Assembly: GCA_025361565.1 (NCBI GenBank)
Contig: JANYKN010000089.1
Coordinates: 150,265 to 214,264, forward strand
DNA: 64,000 bases
From: Bacteroidota bacterium
Lineage (GTDB): Bacteria > Bacteroidota > Bacteroidia > Bacteroidales > NBLH01
Direction: 5' to 3'
This document shows positions 44,778 through 55,158 of the stretch, piece by piece; positions within the stretch are counted from its first letter, which is position 1; every line of letters begins with the position of its first letter. The translations under genes were made by a program, and so were the position numbers. The notes under the pieces were generated by a model. It did no database searches. It was not told where the DNA came from and was given only the letters and a program-made list of their open reading frames with translations.

Positions 44778-45365
44778 TTGCTAAACATAATGATTAATTT
44801 CAAAAAATATTCAAAACTAAGCTTCCTTCGTAATCTCTCATTACTGATTCTGACTGCTTATTGTATTATTTTCTCCGAAAATAAAGTGAAAGCTCAGGAA
44901 ATAGATGAATACCTTATAAAAAGTGCTTTTATAATTAGGATATCTGTTTTTATTGATTGGCCAGAAAATTCTACATTCATCAATAAAAATGGTGATATAG
45001 TAATTGCTATCATTGGAGACGATCCTTTCAACGGGAAATTGCAATCAATATACAAGTCCAGAAAAATTAAAAATAAAAATATTATTGTTAAAACAATATC
45101 AAAAATTGAAGAAATTGATGTTTCTGATATTCTTTTTATTTCAAATTCGGAAAAATATAATTTACCAAAAATAATTCAGCATGTCAAAAACAAGCCCATA
45201 TTAACCCTGAGTGACACAAAAACTTTTGTTGATAAAGGTGTAATGATTAATATGTATATTGATGGCGGCAACCTTGCATTTGATGTAAATCTCAAACAAT
45301 CGAATGAATCAAAAATCTATATCAGTTCCAAATTGCTTGTAAATGCTAATAAAGTGATTAAATAA
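44778..45365 (+). CDS. YfiR-like periplasmic protein (DUF4154)
   Basis: A 195-residue exported protein: signal peptide to about residue 40 (FLRNLSLLILTAYCIIFSENKVKAQ), then the YfiR/HmsC-type domain (YLIKSAFIIRISVFIDWPE, DIVIAIIGDDPFNGKLQSIY, RKIKNKNIIVKTI, ILFISNSEKYNLPKII, PILTLSDTKTFVDKGVMINMYIDGGNLAFDVNL). In Pseudomonas YfiR holds the membrane cyclase YfiN inactive in the periplasm. Here the gene is 2 bp before a kinase with a YfiN-like sensor, so it probably restrains that kinase instead. Confidence 0.88.
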   Translation: MLNIMINFKKYSKLSFLRNLSLLILTAYCIIFSENKVKAQEIDEYLIKSAFIIRISVFIDWPENSTFINKNGDIVIAIIGDDPFNGKLQSIYKSRKIKNKNIIVKTISKIEEIDVSDILFISNSEKYNLPKIIQHVKNKPILTLSDTKTFVDKGVMINMYIDGGNLAFDVNLKQSNESKIYISSKLLVNANKVIK

Positions 45366-45367
45366 GA

Positions 45368-47185
45368 ATGATAAGTAATTATAAATCAAAGTTTAAGAGT
45401 TTTATAATTAGTCTTTCAATAAGGACTAAAATTACTTTTATTATCATTGGTGTTAGCTTGCTTGCAATAGTTGTTGGCTTTTTTGTGGTTACTCTGATAA
45501 ACATTAGTAACCTAAAAAGAGATTTAGTTATTCAAAGTTCTTTAATTGCAAAGCTAACCGGTGAATATTCAGGATATGGCTTGGCTTTTGAGGATACCCG
45601 AAATGCAGTAGAAAATTTACAACATTTAGAATCAGTTGGTTATATTTTAAGTGCAGAAATTTTTGATCAAAAAGGCGAATTTTTTGCTTCGTACCATAAT
45701 ATGCCAACATCGCGCAAAACACTAATTGTAAATAACTCATATCACGAATTTCATCCCGATGAATTGTACATTTTTGAGCCAATTCAAAGTACTGATGGTG
45801 AAAGGCTCGGCTCTATCTTTTTGAGGGTTTCGCTTGTTACATTAAATAAAAATGTCGATAATTATATATTTTGGATGATAGTAATCATTCTAATTGTATC
45901 TACTATTACCATTTTGCTTGCAAATTCTTTACAAAAACTAATTTCGAGACCGATTTTAAAATTGGCCGAGATAACTACAAAAATTTCCAGTACCAACGAT
46001 TATTCCATAAGGATAAATAAAAATTCAAATGATGAAATAGGTGTACTTTACGATGGTTTCAATAATATGCTTGAGGAAATTGTTAGGAACCAACGAGAAA
46101 TGCTCAAAGTTCAAAATGAACTTAAAGACTCTGAAGAGCAGTTTAGTACCTTTATGAAAATGCTTCCCGCAGCAGCATTTATTAAGGATAAAGATTCGGG
46201 TTTTCGTTATGTAAATAAATTTCTGAACGATAACTTTTCAGCTGAAAACTGGATTGGTAAAATTGTTTTAAACGAACTTCCTTCGCAAAAAAGGCACTTT
46301 ACATCGGAACTTGATACACAGGCTTTAATTGATATTCAGCATCAGGAAGAATTTTTATATGATAATAAAAATGAACTCCGCTATTTTGAAACCTGGAAAT
46401 TTCCAATACAAAGAAATGAAAAAGAAACACTTATTGGAGGAATTTCTTTTGATACAACCAAAAGAAAACTCATTGAAAATCAGGTAAATTACTACATAAA
46501 AGAACTTGAACGTAATAATCAGGAACTCGAAGAATTCAATTATGTAGCCAGCCATGATTTACGGGAACCTTTAAGAACAATAACCAGTTACTGCGATTTA
46601 CTTATCGAAGATATAGGAGAATCTGCAAACAGCATGGTAAGAGAAGATATCAGGTTTATTACTGACGCTACTACCCGCATGAATGTATTGATACTCGATT
46701 TATTGCAATTGTCGCGTGCAGGCAGAATAGAATTTGAACAAAAAATAGTTGATCTTAATGAATTGATAGCTATAGTATTGAAAGATCTTGAATTGAAAAT
46801 AAAAGAAACAAAGACAACTATACTTTTTGAAAACTTGCCTTCAGTTAAGGGTGATGCCACTCAATTAAGCAGAGTTTTTCAAAATCTGATAACCAATGCT
46901 ATAAAATTTAAATCAGCAAATGAACCTGTTATTTTTATTCGTTCAGAAGAGAAAAATAACCATTATGAAATTTCAGTAGAAGACAATGGTATAGGGATTG
47001 AAAAGCAATATTTCCAGCAAATATTTTCGGCTTTTAAAAGATTGCATTCACGAATGGAATACGATGGTACTGGGATTGGGTTGGCTATTTGTAAAAAAAT
47101 AATTGAAAGACATAATGGGAATATCAGAATAGAATCTGAGATTGGAAAAGGCAGTAAATTTATTATCAGACTCAAAAAAGAATAG
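45368..47185 (+). CDS. Membrane histidine kinase with CHASE8-like sensor
   Basis: A 605-residue kinase. TM1 near 21-43, then a periplasmic domain of about 120 residues (KRDLVIQSSLIAKLTGEYSGYGLAFEDTRNAVENLQHL, with VGYILSAEIFDQKGEFFASY) resembling CHASE8, as in YfiN; TM2 near 165-187; HAMP; PAS (residues 245-365); HisKA with H396 in YVASHDLREPLRTI; and HATPase_c (NLITNAIKFKSANEP, DNGIGIEKQYF, YDGTGIGLAICKK). It lacks a receiver. Set 2 bp after the YfiR-like gene and 167 bp before a single-domain response regulator, its likely target. Confidence 0.9.
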   Translation: MISNYKSKFKSFIISLSIRTKITFIIIGVSLLAIVVGFFVVTLINISNLKRDLVIQSSLIAKLTGEYSGYGLAFEDTRNAVENLQHLESVGYILSAEIFDQKGEFFASYHNMPTSRKTLIVNNSYHEFHPDELYIFEPIQSTDGERLGSIFLRVSLVTLNKNVDNYIFWMIVIILIVSTITILLANSLQKLISRPILKLAEITTKISSTNDYSIRINKNSNDEIGVLYDGFNNMLEEIVRNQREMLKVQNELKDSEEQFSTFMKMLPAAAFIKDKDSGFRYVNKFLNDNFSAENWIGKIVLNELPSQKRHFTSELDTQALIDIQHQEEFLYDNKNELRYFETWKFPIQRNEKETLIGGISFDTTKRKLIENQVNYYIKELERNNQELEEFNYVASHDLREPLRTITSYCDLLIEDIGESANSMVREDIRFITDATTRMNVLILDLLQLSRAGRIEFEQKIVDLNELIAIVLKDLELKIKETKTTILFENLPSVKGDATQLSRVFQNLITNAIKFKSANEPVIFIRSEEKNNHYEISVEDNGIGIEKQYFQQIFSAFKRLHSRMEYDGTGIGLAICKKIIERHNGNIRIESEIGKGSKFIIRLKKE

Positions 47186-47352
47186 TTTTTGATTTAAAAT
47201 AATGGATAAGTTCGAAAAGATGTAGGTTAGCAATCCAATCTTTAATAATCAGACATTATCCTATTTGCATAAATATTAATAATTGTGTTTGATAATAATT
47301 GATTTACTTTAAAATTTGTTATATTTATCCACAATACAAATTCAATAAATAA

Positions 47353-47826
47353 ATGTATTTAATGAATAACAGACCAAGTGTTGCAATCATTTTATTGGTT
47401 GAAGATAATCCAGCCGATCAACAATTATGTTTAAGGGCTTTTAAAAAAGGGAAAATCAACACCAATATTCAAATTGTAAGTGATGGTCAGGAGGCCATGG
47501 ATTATTTACTAAACCTGAATGCATATACCAATAAGGCCAATTATCCGCGGCCAGATCTTATATTACTAGATATAAATATGCCCAAAAAGGATGGAAAACA
47601 AGTTTTAAAAGAAATAAGGGAAAACCCTGATTTAAAAGTAATTCCAGTAGTAATGCTCACCACTTCTGATCAAGAAAAAGATATAATTGATTCTTATAAA
47701 CTTGGCGTAAACTCTTATATTAGCAAACCTGTAAGAATTAATGATTTTGTAGAAGCTGTAAGTAAACTCGAAGAATTTTGGTTTTCATTAAGTTCGCTTC
47801 CTCCAAGAAATTATAGCCATTCATAA
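47353..47826 (+). CDS. Single-domain response regulator (Rcp1-like)
   Basis: A 157-residue receiver domain only: acidic pair E17-D18 in ILLVEDNPADQQL, phosphorylation site D73 in LILLDINMPKKDG, T in MLTTSDQEKD and K in YISKPVRI. The NPADQQL and AFKKGKINTNIQIVSDGQEAMDYL stretches are typical of Rcp1-type regulators that take phosphate from phytochrome-like kinases. It follows the CHASE8-type kinase by 167 bp and the hybrid kinase gene begins 21 bp later. Start at M1 or M4. Confidence 0.92.
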   Translation: MYLMNNRPSVAIILLVEDNPADQQLCLRAFKKGKINTNIQIVSDGQEAMDYLLNLNAYTNKANYPRPDLILLDINMPKKDGKQVLKEIRENPDLKVIPVVMLTTSDQEKDIIDSYKLGVNSYISKPVRINDFVEAVSKLEEFWFSLSSLPPRNYSHS

Positions 47827-47847
47827 ATTGTATTTAAACTACTTTAG

Positions 47848-49773
47848 TTGATGAGTAATTTTCCAATTAAAATATTAATCATTGATGATAATCCGGCTGA
47901 TTCAAATCTACTTAAAAGATATTTTAGTAAATTGGAAGGCTGGTCTATTCAAATTTCTATTTCTGCAACCAGCGAAGACGCATTAAAGCAATGGAATACC
48001 ATTCAACCAGATATTATTATTGTAGATTATTTGCTAGGAAATGATAATGGAATTGAAGTAATCAAGAAATTTAAGGAAAATGTTTGCAGAGCCGAATATT
48101 TACTTTTAACAGGTTATGGAAGCGAAACTGTTGTAACGGATGCATTAAGGGCAGGTGCTAGTGATTATTTGAATAAATCTGCATTAAACATTCAAGTACT
48201 CGATAAAACATTAAGGCATCTTTATCAAAAAATTAACTCTGAATTAAAAATTAAAAAAACAGAATCAAAATTAAGCTACATTCTGGAAAAAACGCTAACA
48301 GGTCTGGCTATTATGGATGAAAATGGCCTTATTACTGATGCCAATGCTTCATTTCTTTCCATGGTAGGCTTTAATTCTCTTGACGATTTAATAGGCAGAT
48401 CATTAATAGATTGGTCTTCAATTGATGCCAGACAAGGAATTTTGGATGCAATTGATCGATGTAATAAAGAAGGTTCTTTTACCGATTTTGAAACAACTCT
48501 TGATAAACCAAATGGCCAAAAATCATATATATTGATTAACGCCCTATTGGAAAAAGAAAATGATACAACCAAAATATTTGCAATTTGCAGGGATATCACC
48601 GAAAGAAAATTATATGAACAAGAGCTTCAACTTGCCAAGGAAAAAGCAGAAGAGGCTGATAGGTTGAAATCTGCTTTTTTGGCTAATATGTCTCATGAAA
48701 TTAGAACCCCGATGAATGCAATAATAGGTTTTGCTGATTTATTGGGAAGAAATGATTTAAATGAAAGAGATAAAGATTCATATTTAAGTATAATTAAAAG
48801 CAGTAGCAATAGTCTACTTAATCTGATCAACGATATCATCGATTTATCCAAAATTGAAGTTGAAAAAATTGATATTCTAAAGCTTAATTTCAATATAAAC
48901 AATATTTTATTGGAACTCTATTCTACATATACTGCAAATAACAAGGGTTTGGAAATTGTGTATGATAATATTTCAGATTCACAGATTACAAATGTTTACA
49001 GCGATCCAATGCGGTTGAAGCAGGTTATGATTAATTTACTTGAAAATGCAGTAAAATTTACAGAGAGTGGAAAAATTGTTTTTGGATTTAAGAAGGATGA
49101 TAGGTCACAGCTTCTATTTTATGTAAAAGATACAGGAATTGGAATACCAAAGGATAAATTGAACGTTATTTTTGACCGGTTCAGAAAATTGGAGGATAAT
49201 AACTCAAAACTATACAGAGGTACAGGTCTTGGTTTAACAATTTCGAAAAAACTAATACAGCTGCTTGGTGGCGATATGTGGGTAGAATCTGAATTGGGGA
49301 TTGGATCAACTTTTTTCTTTTATTTGCCACATTTAGCTGATAAAAACAGTATTGATGTTAATGATGAAAGATTCGACTTAAAATCAAAAAAATTGACACC
49401 TGATTGGAAAAATAAGTCAATTCTTGTTGTTGAAGATGAGGATTATAATTTCCTTTTTATAGAAAAATTATTAAATCCAACTTCTGTTGAAATTTTTAGG
49501 GCTAGAACCGGCGTTGAAGCTATTGATCAAGTCAAAGCGCAATCACAAATCCATTTAATTTTAATGGATATTAAATTACCTATAATGGACGGCATCACTG
49601 CTACAAAAGAAATTAAACGCATTAAACCTGAAATTCCAATTATTGCCCAAACTGCCTTTGCAATGAAGGGTGACGACGAAGATTTTATGAGTGCCGGATG
49701 CGATGATTACATTGCTAAACCGATTAATGCAGATTTGCTTTTTAAAAAAATATCATCATACATATCAGATTAA
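47848..49773 (+). CDS. Hybrid kinase: receiver-PAS-kinase-receiver
   Basis: A 641-residue soluble protein. N-terminal receiver (IIDDNPAD, D60 in [13 protein letters not shown]), coiled linker, PAS near 145-255 ([25 protein letters not shown]), HisKA with H283 in [13 protein letters not shown], HATPase_c ([38 protein letters not shown]), and a C-terminal receiver (VVEDEDYN, D574 in [14 protein letters not shown] in YIAKPINA). It could serve as the middle of a phosphorelay from the CHASE8-type kinase. Lies 21 bp after the response regulator and 88 bp before the large ATPase gene. Confidence 0.93.
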   Translation: MMSNFPIKILIIDDNPADSNLLKRYFSKLEGWSIQISISATSEDALKQWNTIQPDIIIVDYLLGNDNGIEVIKKFKENVCRAEYLLLTGYGSETVVTDALRAGASDYLNKSALNIQVLDKTLRHLYQKINSELKIKKTESKLSYILEKTLTGLAIMDENGLITDANASFLSMVGFNSLDDLIGRSLIDWSSIDARQGILDAIDRCNKEGSFTDFETTLDKPNGQKSYILINALLEKENDTTKIFAICRDITERKLYEQELQLAKEKAEEADRLKSAFLANMSHEIRTPMNAIIGFADLLGRNDLNERDKDSYLSIIKSSSNSLLNLINDIIDLSKIEVEKIDILKLNFNINNILLELYSTYTANNKGLEIVYDNISDSQITNVYSDPMRLKQVMINLLENAVKFTESGKIVFGFKKDDRSQLLFYVKDTGIGIPKDKLNVIFDRFRKLEDNNSKLYRGTGLGLTISKKLIQLLGGDMWVESELGIGSTFFFYLPHLADKNSIDVNDERFDLKSKKLTPDWKNKSILVVEDEDYNFLFIEKLLNPTSVEIFRARTGVEAIDQVKAQSQIHLILMDIKLPIMDGITATKEIKRIKPEIPIIAQTAFAMKGDDEDFMSAGCDDYIAKPINADLLFKKISSYISD

Positions 49774-49861
49774 CAGTATCTTATCTAATTCTTACTCTTC
49801 GATTTAATATATTCAAGAGTAACATTGGAGAAATCAGTAACTGATTATATAGGCATTAAAT

Positions 49862-52846
49862 ATGGTTGTATCTAATAATAATAGTGAACAAGAATTTTTA
49901 AACGGGGAGCAAATAAGGATCTTTCAGGAATTTGATTTTAGTCTGGAATTGAAAAATATTCTGGTCATCCTGTTTGACAATTTAAAAATCCAATCAAAAA
50001 ATTTATTTGAAAACTACAATTCTTTATCTTCGAAGGAGTTTTCAAATCCAGGCGAATATTCATTTAATTTGCTAAAAGAAATTTTAATCAAAATTGAAAA
50101 CTTGTCAGAAGATGATTTTGAAGAGTCTGAAAAATGTTTTAAATCTTATTATACCCAATTAGAATTACTGATTGAAAAATTTGAAGACAACGCTTTAAAA
50201 AATTCAGTAATACTGAAAGATGCTTTGCTTATCTATGTAACTGAGCTTTATAAAATAATAGAACAAACTTCTGATGAACTTTGCATTGGCTACAATAAAA
50301 AGCTTGAAAATCAAAATATTTCTAATCAAAAACCTGTAAATGAGAATTATGCAACGGTTTTTATTGTGGAAAAAGATGATACTTTCGCAGAACATAAGCA
50401 AATTAATTTTAAGCATATTTTAAAGCAAAAGTTTCCTGAAATCATTCAAGATTGTGTAGTGAATTTTGTTGAAGCTATAGATTCCTTTCATTATCAAAAA
50501 TTTGCCAAAATAAATAGCCTAAATAAATTATTGGAAAGTTATGTTCCTTCTAAACAATCTGGAATTAATAACAATATTAAAGTTTCTAAACCTCAATCAG
50601 TTCAATTATCTACTATTTTATCTGCCGAAGATCAATTGGTAGATCAAAAATTTGAAAGTTATTTGACTGAGCTAAAACCAAAATTTGATTTAAAAATTGA
50701 AGATTCCTTTTGCAATCAAATTAGTATTTTGAATGATCCTGCATTTCTTGCACAAAATCAGATTGAAATTGATTTATTTAAGATTTTGAACGAGCAGATA
50801 ATTCAAATTATAGAAAAAAGTCAACTGATTTACAAATCGTATTTTAGTGAGATTAAATTGGAATGCCTGCTTGAAAAAACAAGAATAATAGTTTACCAGA
50901 ACATTCAAATGCTTTATTTTAGATTGGAGCAGATAATAAAAATACACTTAGAGGGTAAAAATGAAAAATTAATCCGCGATATTCAGGCTACAATTAAAGA
51001 TTATACAGATCATAGGAAACCTGAATTTGAAGACATATTAAAAACTGATAATAAGCTTGAAATGACAATTTATTCTGACATTGAGAATACAATTGCTGCT
51101 TCGATATCAACAATTAATAATCAAATAAATACAATACCTGCAATATTTGAACTTATTAAAGATGTGATTTTCACTGATTTTAAACTGGATAGTGTAATGC
51201 AATCTCAAACATTTAAAATCCGGGCAAAAAAAATTACAGAAGTTATAGTTGGTAATGAACTTTTTACATTAATCCAAACATTACCTCTTTCTATTTCGAA
51301 CAAAATGAATGAAATTGATAATGAAATATTAAATCAAAACCGTTTGATTAAATATTCAATATTTAATCAGGATAATAATCGGAATAATAATTTTATCGAA
51401 AATGATGAAGTTGATATATTGCAATTTCTAAATCAAAAATTGTCTGAAACAGGGCAGAATAGAAATAAAATTGAAAAAATTAACCACTTACTTTATAATG
51501 ATTTGTTTAACTCTTTTTATGATGTTTATGAAAAATTGACCTTGAGCTTTTTTAAAAATGAAGCCAATACATTTGCTCAATATATTCCCAAAAGAAACTT
51601 TTCTAAAGGGATTTCAAGTTTAAGAAAAATATTTAGGTCAATCAATAAATATTTTGATAAATTGGTAAACAAATTTTGGTTACACCAAAGTGACGCACAT
51701 ATTCTTGCGGAAGATTTATGGGGTAAGCAAACATTCATTTCATCCGTTTATCGAATTATAGATAAAACTGAGCATTTAACATTAAATGAAAAGATTAAGT
51801 CAGAGCTTCCATTTTATTACAAACATTTATTTATTGATGATACAAATTTCAATAATGAATTTTGGATAGGAAGAAAAAAAGAATTAGAAAGAGCTCAAAT
51901 TGCTTTTCATCGTTTTCAAGATGGAATCTCTGGTTCTCTAATGATAACCGGTGAGCGCTTTTCTGGGAAATCATTCATGACAAGATACTTTTGTTCGGAA
52001 ATACTCAAATCTAAAAAAAATATTATTATTAACGCACCGGAATATGGTTTTGCCGATTCGAAATTGCTGCTTAAAAAGTTTCAGGAACAAAGCGGATTGA
52101 AAGGTGATTTAGCTAAAATATTAAGTGCAATTGAACCAGAGACCATTGTGGTATTTGAAGATTTGGAGTTATGGTGGGAAAAATCTGAAAATGGAGATAA
52201 ACTTATCCAACAAATTTTCGAAATTTTGGAGCAATACTGTCAACGTATTTTTTTCATTGTAACAATGAATTCCTATAGTTATAGAGCAATTGAAAAAATG
52301 ATAAAATTTCAGTCAGTATTTCTGGATATCATTTATTGTAAGCCAGTTAACTCAAAATCTTTACAAGATATAATCCTGTTCAGGCATCAAGCAAGTGGAT
52401 TAAAATTTGAATTTAAACATGGAATAGCCATAAATGGAAAAAAAACCGAAGAATCATTTAAACAGAAAAATTTTGCCAATTTATTTTCTAAATATTTCAA
52501 TTATTCAAATGGTAATATTGGTGTCTGTCTTTTGGCATGGATGTCGAATATTATCAAAATAGATGGGAACCGGATAATAATGCAATTGCCGAAATCTGAT
52601 GATATTCCTGAATTTAAGCATTTAGACAAGGATGATATCCTTCTTTTGTATCAGATGTTTATTCATAAGAAAATGGATTCTACAAAGATTTCAAGGGTTC
52701 TTTTGCAATCGGAAAAAATAGTACAAAAACAACTTGATTTTTTTAAGCGAACAGGTATTGTTGTTTTACAAAATTCTGTATATGAGATAAATCCATACAT
52801 TAATCATATTGTAACATCTTATTTAAAGAATCAAGAAATGCTCTAG
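49862..52846 (+). CDS. Large helical protein with C-terminal P-loop ATPase, unknown function
   Basis: A 994-residue protein not recognised. Residues 1-670 are almost wholly helical and acidic with no known motif. A P-loop ATPase follows: Walker A in TGERFSGKSF (G697-S704), Walker B in TIVVFEDLELWW (near 763-774), a sensor-like FIVTMNS stretch, and at the C-terminus (about 925-994) a winged-helix-like segment (ILLLYQMFIHKKMD, ISRVLLQSEKIVQKQLDFFKRTGIV). This looks like an ORC/STAND-type ATPase. No signal peptide or membrane helix. It follows the hybrid kinase by 88 bp, so it may be an effector of that pathway. Confidence 0.75.
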   Translation: MVVSNNNSEQEFLNGEQIRIFQEFDFSLELKNILVILFDNLKIQSKNLFENYNSLSSKEFSNPGEYSFNLLKEILIKIENLSEDDFEESEKCFKSYYTQLELLIEKFEDNALKNSVILKDALLIYVTELYKIIEQTSDELCIGYNKKLENQNISNQKPVNENYATVFIVEKDDTFAEHKQINFKHILKQKFPEIIQDCVVNFVEAIDSFHYQKFAKINSLNKLLESYVPSKQSGINNNIKVSKPQSVQLSTILSAEDQLVDQKFESYLTELKPKFDLKIEDSFCNQISILNDPAFLAQNQIEIDLFKILNEQIIQIIEKSQLIYKSYFSEIKLECLLEKTRIIVYQNIQMLYFRLEQIIKIHLEGKNEKLIRDIQATIKDYTDHRKPEFEDILKTDNKLEMTIYSDIENTIAASISTINNQINTIPAIFELIKDVIFTDFKLDSVMQSQTFKIRAKKITEVIVGNELFTLIQTLPLSISNKMNEIDNEILNQNRLIKYSIFNQDNNRNNNFIENDEVDILQFLNQKLSETGQNRNKIEKINHLLYNDLFNSFYDVYEKLTLSFFKNEANTFAQYIPKRNFSKGISSLRKIFRSINKYFDKLVNKFWLHQSDAHILAEDLWGKQTFISSVYRIIDKTEHLTLNEKIKSELPFYYKHLFIDDTNFNNEFWIGRKKELERAQIAFHRFQDGISGSLMITGERFSGKSFMTRYFCSEILKSKKNIIINAPEYGFADSKLLLKKFQEQSGLKGDLAKILSAIEPETIVVFEDLELWWEKSENGDKLIQQIFEILEQYCQRIFFIVTMNSYSYRAIEKMIKFQSVFLDIIYCKPVNSKSLQDIILFRHQASGLKFEFKHGIAINGKKTEESFKQKNFANLFSKYFNYSNGNIGVCLLAWMSNIIKIDGNRIIMQLPKSDDIPEFKHLDKDDILLLYQMFIHKKMDSTKISRVLLQSEKIVQKQLDFFKRTGIVVLQNSVYEINPYINHIVTSYLKNQEML

Positions 52847-52920
52847 AATTAACTCACTTTTTTAGAATAGATTGCATTTTTGAAGAAGGTCTTTTCAATT
52901 ATTTTGGCATTATTACCCAA

Positions 52921-52957
52921 AAAAAACCACATTTAAAAAGATGTGGTTTTTTTTTTA
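52921..52957. terminator. Bidirectional intrinsic terminator
   Basis: AAAAAACCACAT (52921-52932) pairs with ATGTGGTTTTTT (52941-52952) over an 8-nt loop with A/T tracts on both sides. It serves the ATPase gene and the convergent typA gene. Confidence 0.88.
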
Positions 52958-52973
52958 GTTCATAAAATTTCAA

Positions 52974-54776
52974 TTATATTTTTCTCGACTGACGTTTTCT
53001 TTCATTTTCATCGAGATAAACTTTTCTTAACCGAATGGTTTTTGGAGTAATTTCTACATACTCATCTTCTTGTATGTATTCCATTGCTTCTTCCAGACTA
53101 AAAACAATCGGTGGAAATACTTTTAATTTATCATCGGCTCCGGAAGCTCTCATGTTTGTTAATTTCTTGGGTTTACAAACATTTATTGCAATATCTCCGC
53201 TTTTATTACTTTCGCCAATAACCTGACCAGTATAAACCTGCTGAGTTGGAGCTATGAAAAATCGCCCTCTATCTTGCAGTTTATCAATAGAATAAGCGTA
53301 AACATGACCAGCTTCAAGAGCAATTAATGAACCATTTTGTCTTTTTTCAATTTCACCTTTGTAAGGTTCATAATTGATAAATCTGTGCGACATTACTGCT
53401 TCGCCATTTGTTGCTGTTAACATTTTAGTTCTCATACCAATAATTCCTCGTGATGGTACTTTAAAATCGATGATGGTACGGTCTCCTTTGTTTTCCATAT
53501 TAAGCAATTCGCCTTTTCTGCTGGTAACCATATCAATAACTTTTCCGGCAAATTCGTCAAGTACGTCAACGGTCATTTCTTCAATGGGTTCACTTCTAAC
53601 ACCCGCAATTTCTTTAAAAAGCACTTTTGGTTGTCCCACCTGAAGCTCATAACCTTCACGCCTCATTGTTTCAATTAATACAGCTAAGTGTAAAACTCCT
53701 CTTCCGTATACAATGAACTTATCGGACGAATCAGTTTCTTCTAATCTTAGTGCCAGATTTTTTTCAAGCTCTTTAGTCAGTCGATCCCTTAAGTGCCTTG
53801 AAGTTACAAATTTACCATCCTGACCATAAAATGGAGAATCGTTAATGGCAAACAACATACTCATGGTTGGTTCATCGATTGAAATTGGGTCAAGTGGTTC
53901 CGGATTTTCAAAATCTGCAATTGTGTCTCCAATATCAAATCCTTCTATTCCAACAACACCACAAATTTCACCAGAAGCGGCAGAAGTTACGCTTTTTTTA
54001 CCCAAGCCTTCGAAAAGAAAGAGTTCTTTAATTCTGCTTCTTATAACTGAACTATCGCGTTTAACAAGTGATACCATGTCACCAACTTTTATTTCGCCAC
54101 GATGTATTCGACCAATAGCAATCCGCCCAACATATGATGAATAGTTAAGTGCAGTAATTAACATTTGAACTGTTCCCGGAATATATTTTGGAGCAGGAAT
54201 ATGTTCAAGGATAGCATCCAAAAGCGGATAGATATTATCTGATACTTCTTTCCAGTCTGTAGACATCCAGCCTAATTTAGCTGAACCATATATTGTTGGG
54301 AAATCTAGCTGATTTTCAGTAGCACCCAGACTAAACATCAAATCAAACACTTGTTCCTGAACAACATCAGGCCTGCAATTCTGTTTGTCTACTTTGTTAA
54401 TAACAACAATAGGTTTCAATCCAAGGTTAATAGCCTTTTGAAGCACAAAACGTGTTTGAGGCATAGCACCTTCAAATGCATCAACTAGAAGCAAAACACC
54501 ATCTGCCATATTAAGCACTCGTTCAACTTCACCTCCAAAATCCGCATGGCCAGGAGTGTCTATTATATTTATTTTTATATCTTTATATACAACTGAAACG
54601 TTTTTTGCAAGGATAGTAATTCCTCTTTCTTTCTCAAGTTCGTAATTATCCATGATTAAAGTACCTGGTTTTTCATGGTCTTTGAACTGTCCTGTTGAAA
54701 TCAACAACTTGTCCACTAATGTGGTTTTACCATGATCGACATGGGCAATAATAGCAATATTTCTAATTTTCTGCAT
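52974..54776 (-). CDS. typA: Translational GTPase TypA/BipA
   Basis: A 600-residue ribosome-binding GTPase. G1 AHVDHGKTTLVDKLL (residues 11-25), G2 in KERGITILAKNV, G3 DTPGHADFGGEVERVL, G4 NKVDKQ, then elongation-factor-like domains II, III and V and a basic C-terminus (LDENERKRQSRKI). It helps ribosome assembly and translation under stress and cold. Length is normal. It is transcribed alone, leftwards, with a terminator behind it. Confidence 0.97.
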   Translation of the reverse strand: MQKIRNIAIIAHVDHGKTTLVDKLLISTGQFKDHEKPGTLIMDNYELEKERGITILAKNVSVVYKDIKINIIDTPGHADFGGEVERVLNMADGVLLLVDAFEGAMPQTRFVLQKAINLGLKPIVVINKVDKQNCRPDVVQEQVFDLMFSLGATENQLDFPTIYGSAKLGWMSTDWKEVSDNIYPLLDAILEHIPAPKYIPGTVQMLITALNYSSYVGRIAIGRIHRGEIKVGDMVSLVKRDSSVIRSRIKELFLFEGLGKKSVTSAASGEICGVVGIEGFDIGDTIADFENPEPLDPISIDEPTMSMLFAINDSPFYGQDGKFVTSRHLRDRLTKELEKNLALRLEETDSSDKFIVYGRGVLHLAVLIETMRREGYELQVGQPKVLFKEIAGVRSEPIEEMTVDVLDEFAGKVIDMVTSRKGELLNMENKGDRTIIDFKVPSRGIIGMRTKMLTATNGEAVMSHRFINYEPYKGEIEKRQNGSLIALEAGHVYAYSIDKLQDRGRFFIAPTQQVYTGQVIGESNKSGDIAINVCKPKKLTNMRASGADDKLKVFPPIVFSLEEAMEYIQEDEYVEITPKTIRLRKVYLDENERKRQSRKI

Positions 54777-54799
54777 GAATTTTGTTTATAAAAAGAGCG

Positions 54800-54807
54800 C
54801 AAAAGTA
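54800..54807 (-). promoter_or_regulatory. Candidate -7 box of typA
   Basis: On the minus strand this reads TACTTTTG, matching TAnnTTTG, 23 bp before the typA start codon. A -33 TTG at normal spacing is not evident. Confidence 0.4.
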
Positions 54808-55158
54808 AATGTTTCAATCAAATAAACCCCTAATAATTGAAAATATTTGTAAATTAATTATTGGATTTACTTGTTTACCTATTGTATAAGTAGATAATTA
54901 TCAATTTATTTCAATTGAACTTTTTGAATAATTAATTCCTTTATCTAATTTTCTTTTAAGTTTCCTTAAAATTACTAAATTTACAATTCAAATCAAAGAA
55001 GTTATTTTTATAACAGTTTTTTGAGAAATTGAAGAATATTATATATTATTGTACTTTAAGGATTTAAAATTAGAAGGTGAGTGTATCTTGTTTATGTCTG
55101 AATATGGCATGAAATATGGTATGTAAGTTAATAATAAAGTTTTATTGATATAGTTGGG
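54808..55158. other. Gene-free stretch between typA and the Sia block
   Basis: About 350 bp of AT-rich DNA between the divergent typA and siaB-like genes. I see no frame of note, no hairpin and no convincing TAnnTTTG box on the plus strand; it must hold the promoter of the Sia block. Confidence 0.5.
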
